This document shows positions 25,787 to 33,836 of a stretch of 64,000 nucleotides of DNA, piece by piece. The DNA is taken from contig CAXXFB010000001.1 of the NCBI GenBank assembly GCA_963674545.2, positions 1,612,001-1,676,000 of the forward strand. The letters are read 5' to 3'. Numbering within the stretch: position 1 is the stretch's first letter; the number at the start of each line of letters is the position of its first letter. Position numbers and translations under genes: made by a program. The DNA is from JABGQS01 sp963674545. Its GTDB lineage: Bacteria > Bacillota > Clostridia > Christensenellales > SZUA-584. The notes beneath the pieces are model-generated. The model was not told the origin of the DNA and made no database searches. It saw nothing but the letters and a program-made list of their open reading frames with translations.

Positions 25787-27436
25787 ATGAGGATATTCGA
25801 GAAATACGCAAAAGCAGATTTCAGCTCTTATGAAGATTTTAATGAGAACTTTAAGATAAATGTTCCGGAGCGTTTTAACTTCGCATACGATGTGCTCGAC
25901 GAACTGGCAATGACAAAGCCGGACAAAACAGCTCTCTACTGGACCCGTGAAGACGGCGATGTGCGCATATACAGCTTTGCAGACTTGAAAAGACTTTCCG
26001 ACAAAGCAGCCAATTACCTTTCTTCGCTGGGCATAGGCAAAGGCGACAAGGTAATGATAATACTAAAGCGTGATTACCAGTTCTGGTATACCATAATGGC
26101 GCTGCACAAGCTTGGCGCAGTCACTATACCTGCAACTCACCTTCTGACAGAAAAGGATATCACATACCGAGTAAACGCCGCAGACGTAAAAGCTATCATC
26201 TCTACCAACTTCGGCGATGTTAGATTGCACGTAGACGGTGCAAAGGATATGCCGACGCTGGAGTTAAAGCTGCTGTGTGGTGACCATGAAGGCTGGCTCA
26301 ACTATGACAAGGGGATCGAGGAAGCCAGCGAGGATTTTGAAAAGCCTTTGCCGGAAAACCTGCCCGAAAACGACGATATAATGCTGCTCTACTTTACGTC
26401 CGGAACGACTGGTATGCCAAAGATGGTAGCTCATTCATACACCTATCCTCTGGGGCACATCCCTACTGCCGTGTTCTGGCAGAACGTAGACCCTGAAGGA
26501 ATGCACCTTACAGTATCCGAAACTGGCTGGGCAAAATCTGTATGGGGCAAGCTTTACGGTCAGTGGCTGGGCGAAACCGCTGTTTTTGTATACGACCACG
26601 AAAAGTTCATACCGGCAGAAATGCTCAAAGCCATCTGCGACCATAAAGTAACGACCTTCTGTGCACCTCCTACGGTATACAGATACTTTATAAAAGAAGA
26701 CCTGAGCAAATATGATTTCTCAAACATGAAATGGGCTTCAATAGCCGGCGAGCCGCTTAACCCCGAAGTCTATTATCAGTTCCAGGAAGCAACAGGTTTG
26801 AAGCTGATGGAGATATACGGACAGACCGAACTTACGGTGACCGTCGGTAATTACCTATGGATGGAGCCAAAACCAGGTTCTATGGGCAAACCCTCTCCCC
26901 TTTTCGATGTTGACGTTGTTGACGAAGACGGCGAGCCTTGTAAATGGGGCGAAGCGGGCGAAGTTGTAGTACGCACAGACAAAGGTGTTAATCCCGGTAT
27001 GTTTCTCGGCTACTACAAAGACCCCGAGCTTACAAAAAGTGTATGGCATGACGGAATGTACCACACCGGCGACGTGGCCTGGAAAGACGAGGAAGGATAC
27101 TACTGGTATGTCGGGCGTACAGACGATGTTATTAAAAGCTCCGGCTACCGTATCGGTCCTTTCGAGGTCGAAAGCGCGCTGATGGAACACCCGGCAGTCC
27201 TCGAGACCGCTATAACAGGAGCTCCGCACCCAGACCGTGGCACTGTCGTAAAAGCTACAATAGTGCTGGCAAAGGGGTATACAGCCTCTGATGAGCTTGC
27301 AAAAGAGCTGCAGGAGCACGTCAAGAAAACTACGGCGCCGTATAAATACCCAAGGATAATCGAGTTTGTTGATGAGCTTCCTAAAACGATAAGCGGAAAG
27401 ATACGGCGCGTAGAAATACGGGAGAAAAACAAATAA
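25787..27436 (+). CDS. AMP-forming acyl-CoA synthetase
   Basis: The enzyme activates a carboxylic acid to its CoA thioester by way of an acyl adenylate. The 549-residue protein has the AMP motif LYFTSGTTGMPKM, YGQTELT, the hinge TGDVAWKDEEGYYWYVGRTDDVIK, and the catalytic Lys in KTISGKIRR. The start was set at the ATG at 25787 (MRIFEKYAK), preceded by AAAGGGG. The pattern suits the medium-chain/aromatic acyl-CoA ligase group, but the acid used is not clear. It lies in an operon with the XRE-cupin regulator and ends at a strong terminator. Confidence 0.93.
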   Translation: MRIFEKYAKADFSSYEDFNENFKINVPERFNFAYDVLDELAMTKPDKTALYWTREDGDVRIYSFADLKRLSDKAANYLSSLGIGKGDKVMIILKRDYQFWYTIMALHKLGAVTIPATHLLTEKDITYRVNAADVKAIISTNFGDVRLHVDGAKDMPTLELKLLCGDHEGWLNYDKGIEEASEDFEKPLPENLPENDDIMLLYFTSGTTGMPKMVAHSYTYPLGHIPTAVFWQNVDPEGMHLTVSETGWAKSVWGKLYGQWLGETAVFVYDHEKFIPAEMLKAICDHKVTTFCAPPTVYRYFIKEDLSKYDFSNMKWASIAGEPLNPEVYYQFQEATGLKLMEIYGQTELTVTVGNYLWMEPKPGSMGKPSPLFDVDVVDEDGEPCKWGEAGEVVVRTDKGVNPGMFLGYYKDPELTKSVWHDGMYHTGDVAWKDEEGYYWYVGRTDDVIKSSGYRIGPFEVESALMEHPAVLETAITGAPHPDRGTVVKATIVLAKGYTASDELAKELQEHVKKTTAPYKYPRIIEFVDELPKTISGKIRRVEIREKNK

Positions 27437-27450
27437 GAAAAATGATTCCC

Positions 27451-27475
27451 AGAGCCGTATATGCGGCTCTTTTTT
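27451..27475 (+). terminator. Terminator of the acyl-CoA synthetase operon
   Basis: AGAGCCG pairs with CGGCTCT around TATATG, followed by six T residues. Confidence 0.9.
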
Positions 27476-27568
27476 ATCCGCCGTTATAGAAAATATATTT
27501 GTATCATAATTATAGTATGGTATAATGTGGATGAATGTGCTACCCCACTTATCTATTCGAGGTATAAT

Positions 27569-28507
27569 ATGGACAGAACCCAGGCAAATGAATACATAAA
27601 CAGCATAAACCGAGTTTTCGATCATATAGAGCAAAACCTCTGCACAGCAATGACGCTTGAAGAACTGGCTAATGTTGCTGGGTTCTCACAATATCATTTC
27701 CACCGTATATTCAGCGCCATTACAGGCGAGACGCTTTTTTCTTTTATATGGCGGCTGCGGCTGGAGCGTTCTGCAGCCCTGCTGTGTTCTTCCGACAAAT
27801 CCGTAACACAGATAGCTCACTCTCTTTGTTTTTCTTCATCCGCTGTGTTCAGCAGAATGTTCAAGAAACAGTTTGGCATGTCCCCCAGCGAATTCCGAAA
27901 AAGCAACCAGAGTCAAAATGACAGCAGCCTTAGTCAACTGCTCCGCAACTGCAGCAATGCAGCCTACCTCTATTCTTTGTATGATACAGACAGTGATCAC
28001 AAAGAAATTTTCAGGAGGTTTGAAATGGAAACAAAAGTTGTAATCGAGAAGATGGAAGACACAAGAGTAGCATACCTGCGATATGTTGGTCCTTACGCAG
28101 GCGACGAAAAGCTGTTTAAAAGCCTTTATGCCAAGCTGGGTGCATGGGCGGGTCCAAGAGGAATAGATATGTCAACCTCATACATCATCTACCACGACGA
28201 CCCGAATATAACCGACGAGCAGAAACTGCGGCTCAGCGTATGTGTGTCTATACCGGACTCAGTTGAAGTCTCCGGCGAATTCGGCGAAATGACGATTAAG
28301 GGCGGAAGCTATGCCGTGGGTACATTTAATCTGAATTCCCAAGAGTACGGAGAGGCATGGGGTTATATGTGCGGCCAATGGCTTCCGGCAAGCGGCTACA
28401 AACCGGCAGACAGCGTCCCGTTTGAAAGATATTTAGACAGCGGTGATGAAGTAAACTGCAGCGGCAAGATGAAAGTCGATATCTGCATACCAGTTGAAAT
28501 TGATTGA
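27569..28507 (+). CDS. AraC-family regulator with GyrI-like effector domain
   Basis: The start was set at the ATG at 27569 (MDRTQANEY), after GAGG and an extended -10 promoter TGGTATAAT near 27518-27526. The 312-residue protein has an N-terminal AraC DNA-binding domain with two helix-turn-helices (LEELANVAGFSQYHFHRIF and SVTQIAHSLCFSSSAVFSRMF). From about residue 155 it has a GyrI-like ligand-binding domain, as in Rob and BmrR-type drug sensors. Such proteins respond to hydrophobic compounds. It leads a row of four same-strand genes, one of which also has a GyrI-like domain. Confidence 0.9.
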   Translation: MDRTQANEYINSINRVFDHIEQNLCTAMTLEELANVAGFSQYHFHRIFSAITGETLFSFIWRLRLERSAALLCSSDKSVTQIAHSLCFSSSAVFSRMFKKQFGMSPSEFRKSNQSQNDSSLSQLLRNCSNAAYLYSLYDTDSDHKEIFRRFEMETKVVIEKMEDTRVAYLRYVGPYAGDEKLFKSLYAKLGAWAGPRGIDMSTSYIIYHDDPNITDEQKLRLSVCVSIPDSVEVSGEFGEMTIKGGSYAVGTFNLNSQEYGEAWGYMCGQWLPASGYKPADSVPFERYLDSGDEVNCSGKMKVDICIPVEID

Positions 28508-28556
28508 TAGCAAATACAACAGTGATTTCCTCTACTGTTCTATCCGGAGGTAAGCT

Positions 28557-29135
28557 ATGTCAAATGAAAAAAATGTTGAGCGCTTCCCTTTAACAGGCAG
28601 AATCGGTAGACTTGTTAAAATATTGGCAACCGAAACCGAAGAAAATACTTTTATTGAAATCTTGGAAAATGCAAGCGAATATAAGCTTTTTCGTCCAGAA
28701 GAAAAATCCGCCTGGTGGAAAAATGCGACTGAAAGAATGGCAAAGGAATTAGGCACCGATAATGCAGTTGCGATAATGAAGATGTGTGGTTCAAAATGCT
28801 GCGGCAAAGGACAAAGAGCTACAGCAAAAAGACTTCATAGTCAATCTAATACAATGCAGGAATTCCTTGAAATAATCAGCAGACATGATGTTAATGATGG
28901 AGACTTAAATTATACTCTTCAAAATGAAAATATGATTCTTGCAGAATATAATAAATGCTTCTGTAAACAGGTCTCTAATTGTAAAGAGCCGTTCGAAAAT
29001 CTGATATACTGCCAATGCTCTGTCGAGTTTAACAAACAGTTTTTCTCCGCTGCGTTTGAAAAGGAAGTAAGCGTAGAGATTCTTCAGTCTATCATTTGCG
29101 GTGCAAAATCATGTAAGTTCAGAATATCGTTTTAG
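28557..29135 (+). CDS. Cysteine-rich protein of unknown function
   Basis: This 192-residue protein is not one I recognise with confidence; it may belong to a DUF6144-like group. It has no signal peptide or membrane helix. Cysteines cluster as CGSKCCGKG near residue 80, CFC near 135, CQC near 150 and CGAKSC near the C-terminus, suggesting a metal or cluster site or redox role. CCGGAGG precedes the ATG. It lies 49 bases after the AraC-GyrI gene and 15 bases before the GyrI-like gene, so it probably belongs to the same transcript. Confidence 0.75.
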   Translation: MSNEKNVERFPLTGRIGRLVKILATETEENTFIEILENASEYKLFRPEEKSAWWKNATERMAKELGTDNAVAIMKMCGSKCCGKGQRATAKRLHSQSNTMQEFLEIISRHDVNDGDLNYTLQNENMILAEYNKCFCKQVSNCKEPFENLIYCQCSVEFNKQFFSAAFEKEVSVEILQSIICGAKSCKFRISF

Positions 29136-29150
29136 TTTGAGGGAGGAATT

Positions 29151-29774
29151 ATGAAATACGAGTGGCGCAAAAATGACAAGGAACTGTATTTGCCAAAGAC
29201 CGAACCGGCCGTTATAGACGTTGGCGAGTATCCATACTTTGCGCTCTGCGGAAGCGGCAATCCAAACAGCGATGCTTTTGCCGAGGCTATAGGCGTTCTG
29301 TATTCTTTGTCCTACGCAGTGAAGATGATGCCGAAAAATGGCCCTGCACCGGATGAGTATTATGACTATGCTGTCTTCCCCTTGGAGGGTGTATGGGATC
29401 TGCTCGACAAATCTAAGGCAGACGAGCCACTTGATAAAGACAACCTTAATTACAAGATTATGATAAGGCAGCCGGATTTTCTCGACGAGGCTCTGGCTGC
29501 CGAAGTCATTGCTGCTGTTAAAAAGAAAAGACCGCATCCGCTGCTTGAAGACGTTAGTTTCGAGCGAATCGCAGATGGGCTGTGCGTTCAGATGCTCCAC
29601 CTTGGCAGCTACGACACCGAGCCCTCCTCCTTTGCAAAAATGCAGCAATTCTGCGACGAGAACGGATATAAAAGAACGCAGCACAACCACAAAGAGATAT
29701 ATTTGACTGACGCAAGAAAGACTGCGCCGGAAAAGCTGAAGACAACGCTGAGGTTTTCTGTAGAAAGAATGTAA
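29151..29774 (+). CDS. Stand-alone GyrI-like domain protein
   Basis: The 207-residue protein matches the stand-alone GyrI-like small-molecule-binding family (YFALCGSGNPNSDAF, YAVFPLEGVWDL, LCVQMLHLGSYDTEPSSF). Some members are reported to hydrolyse cyclopropanoid compounds, and others bind drugs. The conserved acidic residues of the ligand pocket appear present, but substrate cannot be inferred. GGGAGG precedes the ATG. It sits between the Cys-rich gene and the tautomerase gene in a likely xenobiotic-response operon. Confidence 0.85.
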   Translation: MKYEWRKNDKELYLPKTEPAVIDVGEYPYFALCGSGNPNSDAFAEAIGVLYSLSYAVKMMPKNGPAPDEYYDYAVFPLEGVWDLLDKSKADEPLDKDNLNYKIMIRQPDFLDEALAAEVIAAVKKKRPHPLLEDVSFERIADGLCVQMLHLGSYDTEPSSFAKMQQFCDENGYKRTQHNHKEIYLTDARKTAPEKLKTTLRFSVERM

Positions 29775-29784
29775 GGAGATCATT

Positions 29785-30021
29785 ATGCCGCACATAATCG
29801 TGAAAATGTGGCCCGGGAGAACAGATGAGCAAAAAGCAGAGCTGACACAGAAAATACTTAAAGCTGTTCAGGAAACGATCTGTCCGGAAGAAAAGAGCAT
29901 ATCAATAGCTTTTGAGGAGGTCTCGAGCGAAAACTGGATGACAGAAGTTTTCACTCCTGACATTTTGATGAAGAAAGAGACCTTGTATAAGAAACCTGGG
30001 TACAATAAAGAGCTCCTCTAA
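29785..30021 (+). CDS. 4-oxalocrotonate tautomerase-family protein
   Basis: The 78-residue protein starts MPHIIVKMWPGR, so Pro-2 becomes the N-terminal catalytic proline after Met removal, as in the tautomerase superfamily. The helix TDEQKAELTQKIL follows as usual. It is slightly longer than the 62-residue 4-oxalocrotonate tautomerases. The natural substrate is unknown. It ends the four-gene row, 10 bases after the GyrI-like gene. Confidence 0.9.
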   Translation: MPHIIVKMWPGRTDEQKAELTQKILKAVQETICPEEKSISIAFEEVSSENWMTEVFTPDILMKKETLYKKPGYNKELL

Positions 30022-30046
30022 TTAAATGTAAAATACCAATTTCCTA

Positions 30047-30096
30047 TTGACATATATAGATGGTCGATATATCATTATATATAGATAATCTATATA
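30047..30096 (+). promoter_or_regulatory. Promoter and PadR operator candidate
   Basis: TTGACA (30047-30052), a 17-base spacer and TATCAT (30070-30075) form the promoter. Immediately after it a perfect inverted repeat TATATAGA-TAA-TCTATATA (30078-30096) covers the transcription start. This placement suits autorepression by the PadR protein encoded next. Confidence 0.75.
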
Positions 30097-30111
30097 TAGG
30101 AGGTGAACATC

Positions 30112-30459
30112 GTGAAAATAGATAAAAGCCTGATGGCAGGCAGCACAACAATGCTCATTCTAAAGCTGCTTGAAGAAAAGGACATGTACGGCTATCAGAT
30201 GATCGAAGAACTTGCCAAAAAGTCCGACGATACTTTCTCCTTAAAGGCAGGTACTCTATATCCACTGCTGCACAACCTTGAAGTCAAAGGTATGGTAGAG
30301 TCTTATGAAAACAACCTCGATTGCGTCCGTGTAAGGAAATACTACAGCCTTACCAAACAGGGTAAGGGCTTGCTTGCGGATAAGCAGGCAGAGTGGAACA
30401 GATACGCTTCCGCTGTAAACAGCGTTCTGAAAGGCGGTGCCGACATTGTCACAGCATAA
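30112..30459 (+). CDS. PadR-family transcriptional regulator
   Basis: The 115-residue protein is a winged-helix PadR regulator, with MYGYQMIEELAKKSDDTFSL, the LYPLLHNLEVKGMV wing region and RKYYSLTKQGKGLL. The GTG at 30112 was chosen as start because AGGAGGTG lies 6 bases upstream; a GTG at 30103 overlaps that site. The stop overlaps the start of the following membrane-protein gene, so translation of the two is coupled. PadR pairs of this kind usually control the neighbouring membrane protein, often in response to envelope stress or drugs. Confidence 0.93.
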   Translation: MKIDKSLMAGSTTMLILKLLEEKDMYGYQMIEELAKKSDDTFSLKAGTLYPLLHNLEVKGMVESYENNLDCVRVRKYYSLTKQGKGLLADKQAEWNRYASAVNSVLKGGADIVTA

Positions 30460-31756
30460 TAAAATCAATGATTACATAAAGACGGTCTGCGAACAGATTA
30501 GGTGGAAGAAAGCGCACCCTTCGGTAACCAAAGAACTAACCGATCATATAACAGATCAAAAAAACGCTTATATAAAACAAGGAATGGATGAAAGTGCAGC
30601 GGAAGCTGAGGCGGTCAGGCAAATGGGCGACCCCGTCACAGTCGGTACACAGCTTGACGGAACATACAGGCCAAAACCTAACTGGAGCATAATCATCTTT
30701 GCAATAGCGCTTCTTCTGCTCGGCACAGCGGTAAAGCTTATCGTAAATATAAATGAAATCCCATACTACTCACCCCGAGATTTCAATAGTATTATAATCA
30801 CAATTCTTATCGGGATAGCCATTTTTACCGGAGGTGTCTTTCTTGATTTTACGATATTAGAAAAGTATGCGAAGCTCATATACTTCAGCTTCATTGTTGT
30901 CCTTATCGTTCTAAGATACACCTATCTGTCATACGAGATTTCCAAGATGTTAACGCTGCTTTTCCCGGTTATATACGCAGGGGTAATCTATCAGCATCGC
31001 GGCAAAAGATATCTTGGGCTTCTTTCATGCGGTTTCTACTTTTTTATACCCGCATACTTATGCTTCTCAAGCCTGTCTATGCTTATAATGGTATCGCTCG
31101 TTTGTGTCATTATGCTGACCTATGCAATACTGAAAGGATGGTTCAACATCAACAAAGCTGTAGGTCTGCTGATTATATACATTGTACCACTGCCGCTTAT
31201 CGGACTGGTCATATATCATAACCTCCATTACGGTATTGAGACATCCGATTACTATTTAAAAATGGCCAGAGATATTGTATATAACGCTAAACTAATAGGC
31301 TCTAGCTCTCGTTCGCTGTTTATACCAAACATACACAATTTAAAAACAAATTATCCGCTTGCATATCTGATATATGAATATGGCTGGATATCTCTTATCG
31401 GCATAACAGCTGCACTAACAGCTTTCGTATCAATAGCGTTTCTGCAGATAAAAAAGCTGAAGGGCCTGCTCGGCAAATTGACTTCTCATGCAGTATTGCT
31501 GACTCTGACCGTACAGATATTGTTTTCCATTTTAAGAAACCTCGGTCTGCTTCCCGCTTATGCAGCAACACTTCCGTTTTTCTCGTTCAACAGCACAAGC
31601 ATCGTAATAAACATGTTCCTTGTCGGAATTATGCTCTCTGTTTTCAAGACCGGAAATTTGATCGGCGACTGCCCGTTACCAGCGCTTGCTGCTGAAAAAA
31701 GAAAAACTTTAGAGCTTATTAACGGCAGAGTCACGATAAACATCTATAGGAAATAA
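30446..31756 (+). CDS. SEDS (FtsW/RodA)-family membrane protein with N-terminal permease-prefix domain
   Basis: Residues 1-75 form a soluble HAAS/permease-prefix-type domain (KELTDHITDQKNAYIKQGM). About ten membrane helices follow. The C-terminal half matches SEDS glycosyltransferases: LGLLPAYAATLPFFSF, then NSTSIVINMFLVGIML. The segment KTNYPLAYLIYEYG aligns without gaps to the HTDFVLAVLAEELG segment that carries the catalytic Asp of RodA; here that residue is Asn (about residue 302). Polymerase activity is thus doubtful. The TTG at 30446 has AAAGGCGG 8 bases upstream and overlaps the end of padR; a GTG at 30437 lies inside the site. It may be a regulatory or sensing SEDS paralogue. Confidence 0.78.
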   Translation: MSQHNKINDYIKTVCEQIRWKKAHPSVTKELTDHITDQKNAYIKQGMDESAAEAEAVRQMGDPVTVGTQLDGTYRPKPNWSIIIFAIALLLLGTAVKLIVNINEIPYYSPRDFNSIIITILIGIAIFTGGVFLDFTILEKYAKLIYFSFIVVLIVLRYTYLSYEISKMLTLLFPVIYAGVIYQHRGKRYLGLLSCGFYFFIPAYLCFSSLSMLIMVSLVCVIMLTYAILKGWFNINKAVGLLIIYIVPLPLIGLVIYHNLHYGIETSDYYLKMARDIVYNAKLIGSSSRSLFIPNIHNLKTNYPLAYLIYEYGWISLIGITAALTAFVSIAFLQIKKLKGLLGKLTSHAVLLTLTVQILFSILRNLGLLPAYAATLPFFSFNSTSIVINMFLVGIMLSVFKTGNLIGDCPLPALAAEKRKTLELINGRVTINIYRK

Positions 31757-31773
31757 TATAATACTAACCAGAC

Positions 31774-31815
31774 AAAAACAGCTTCGTCAGACTATTCAGA
31801 CGGAGCTGCTTTCTT
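31774..31815. terminator. Bidirectional terminator
   Basis: CAGCTTCGTC pairs with GACGGAGCTG with one G-T pair. It separates the SEDS gene from the convergent GrpB gene. Confidence 0.75.
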
Positions 31816-32404
31816 ATTGTTCTGCCGGGTCATACCTTCCGCCGAATTCCCCTCTTGCTTTGTCCGTATACTTCTTTATAAACTGCGTCTTTGCGTCAGT
31901 GTATCCGTCCCTGTTGTTTTTGTACTTTTCCATAAGCGACAGCTTAAGCTCCGCATACTTCTTTGCAGCTTGCCTATGCGAAATCAGATAATCTCTGAAA
32001 TAAAGTTCATTCCAGTCACCATAATACCGCACATGCAGATGATATACTTCATTCGCAAAACCTTGAGGCGTATAACCTTTGTTGAAAGACCTGTTCAAAT
32101 ACGGCTCGCTCGACTGTGACATAAGTGTCCAGCCGGCTTCATCAAGCATCTTTGCTATTGTTTTAATGTCTTCGCCTTGATCTATCTCCAGCAGTATATC
32201 TACCGTCGGCTTGCTTATCAGCCCTTCCACTGCACTGCTGCCTATGTGGCTGATGCGCTTAACCGTGCCTTCCTCAAAAAGTCCTGCAAGCTTTTTGCTC
32301 TCGACCTCGTACCAGTTAAAATAAACCGGGTCATGTTCTTTTAATATTATCGGGAATAGCTGCCACAGCTCTTCCAAAGTCATATCTGCCAGTTTCTTTT
32401 TCAT
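31814..32404 (-). CDS. GrpB/UPF0157 family protein
   Basis: The 196-residue protein has the GrpB nucleotidyltransferase-like pattern: ISHIGSSAVEGLISKPTVDILLEI, where the GS and D-x-D type residues lie. The biochemical role of the family is not settled. GGGAGAAGG precedes the ATG. It lies 31 bases behind a methyltransferase gene on the same strand. Confidence 0.85.
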   Translation of the reverse strand: MKKKLADMTLEELWQLFPIILKEHDPVYFNWYEVESKKLAGLFEEGTVKRISHIGSSAVEGLISKPTVDILLEIDQGEDIKTIAKMLDEAGWTLMSQSSEPYLNRSFNKGYTPQGFANEVYHLHVRYYGDWNELYFRDYLISHRQAAKKYAELKLSLMEKYKNNRDGYTDAKTQFIKKYTDKARGEFGGRYDPAEQ

Positions 32405-32435
32405 CCTTCTCCCTTAACAAAACGCTGCCTTGGCT

Positions 32436-33236
32436 CTATTTCACTGCGATTCTCATCCTGTACGAAAAAAAGATGTCAAATTTGCTGTCTCCAAACACAT
32501 CTTCCACCAGGCTTCTATAATTTTCAAAATCGTCCTGAATAAGCCGAGGTTTATACTTCAGTACATTCTGTAAGCTTCCTTGGCTCTCTGTTAACGAAAC
32601 CAGCCTCTGAGCTGTAGCTTTTTCAGTGTTCGAAAAGACTATCTCCCTTGCAAACCTGAAATACCCGGAAGCTTTTATGTTTTTTAAATGTTTGCTTTTT
32701 TCATACCTGGTAAAGTTGTCTTTTAGCTCTGGCAGCGTGTTCTCAAGCTCATGTATTTTATCAAACATGTCGGTATAAGCTTTGTCAACTCTCCAGTCGC
32801 TCATCGGTGGCCAGTCACAGTCAACTGTCGCAAACACTCCGCCTTTTTTTAATATGCTCGACACTTCTTTCAGCGTTGAAAAAGGCTCCATCCAGTGAAA
32901 AGACTGTGAACAAATGGCAGCGTCGGCAATCTCGTCCCCAAGCCCTGTTTTATGCGAATATCCTTTTATAAATGATACCGTATCGCTGCTTTTTGCCTCT
33001 GCGATACGCCTCATGTCGTCGCTCGGCTCAACTCCTATCGCCCTGATGCAGTTTCCTTCCCAGGCAACAGTCGATAGCCCTGTTCCGCAGCCAATATCAA
33101 CTACTGTGTCCGGCTTCTTTCCCAGATATTTTATTACTGCATCGATAGTGAAGCCTGGCATAGAAGGCCTTGACTTATCATACACCTCCGAAAATCCTTT
33201 AAACCTGTCAGCGTTTTTAAAAGCAGAGTTGTCCAT
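32436..33236 (-). CDS. Class I SAM-dependent methyltransferase
   Basis: The 266-residue protein has the SAM-binding motif VVDIGCGTGLST, an acidic residue at the next strand (GVEPSDDM) and the post-motif DAAICSQSFHWM. The HW pattern is common in small-molecule methyltransferases of the UbiE/Tam type. CCGGAGGG precedes the ATG. Substrate is unknown. Confidence 0.88.
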   Translation of the reverse strand: MDNSAFKNADRFKGFSEVYDKSRPSMPGFTIDAVIKYLGKKPDTVVDIGCGTGLSTVAWEGNCIRAIGVEPSDDMRRIAEAKSSDTVSFIKGYSHKTGLGDEIADAAICSQSFHWMEPFSTLKEVSSILKKGGVFATVDCDWPPMSDWRVDKAYTDMFDKIHELENTLPELKDNFTRYEKSKHLKNIKASGYFRFAREIVFSNTEKATAQRLVSLTESQGSLQNVLKYKPRLIQDDFENYRSLVEDVFGDSKFDIFFSYRMRIAVK

Positions 33237-33251
33237 TTTCCCTCCGGTTAC

Positions 33252-33279
33252 AAAAACCCCGATTCAGTTTCGGGGTTCT
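33252..33279. terminator. Terminator at the end of the rnf-maf operon
   Basis: ACCCCG pairs with CGGGGT, with T residues on the minus side and A residues on the other. It ends the leftward rnfCDGEAB-maf transcript. Confidence 0.8.
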
Positions 33280-33284
33280 TATCT

Positions 33285-33836
33285 TTATAAGTATTCTTTT
33301 ATCATGTCGTATACTACGCTCTGCGGCAGCCCCATCACGTTGAAGTAGCAGCCGTCTATCCTGTCAATGAACTTGCCGCCATAGCCCTGTATCCCATACG
33401 CTCCGGCTTTATCCATCGGCTCACCGGTCATTATGTATTCCTCTATCTCATCGTCAGTCATTTCGTTGAACTTGACCTGCGTGACGACGCATCTTGTTTC
33501 AGCTTTCCCTTCTGTCATAACTGCGATCCCTGTATATACGCAGTGCGTATTTCCTGAAAGTTTCCTTAACATCACTGCAGCGTCCTGCTCGTCTTTTGGC
33601 TTGCCTAAAATCTGCTCGCCTATCGCTACAAGGGTATCAGCTCCTATCACGATATCGCCCGGTCTTCTCTTTGCAATGTCGCCGACTTTATCAAGAGCCA
33701 GCTTTAAAACCTGCTCTTTCGGTGTTCCTGAAGCGACTTCTTCAATATCACTTGGCATGATCTCAAAATCAGCAGTGATATATTTCAGCAGTTCCTGCCT
33801 CCTCGGCGAACCTGATGCAAGTACTATCTTTCGCAT
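33285..33836 (-). CDS. maf: Maf-family nucleotide pyrophosphatase
   Basis: The 183-residue protein hydrolyses non-canonical or modified nucleoside triphosphates to monophosphates. It has the N-terminal SGSPRRQELL, VIGADTLVAI and LGKPKD motifs of the Maf fold. The ATG at 33836 (MRKIVLASGS) was chosen; a longer frame runs back into rnfB without family similarity. It overlaps the end of rnfB by 13 bases, so it is the last gene of the rnf operon. Confidence 0.93.
   Translation of the reverse strand: MRKIVLASGSPRRQELLKYITADFEIMPSDIEEVASGTPKEQVLKLALDKVGDIAKRRPGDIVIGADTLVAIGEQILGKPKDEQDAAVMLRKLSGNTHCVYTGIAVMTEGKAETRCVVTQVKFNEMTDDEIEEYIMTGEPMDKAGAYGIQGYGGKFIDRIDGCYFNVMGLPQSVVYDMIKEYL

Noticed and set aside
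26855..27634. 259-codon frame on the minus strand
   Set aside because: It is antisense to the acyl-CoA synthetase, crosses its terminator and shows no motif.
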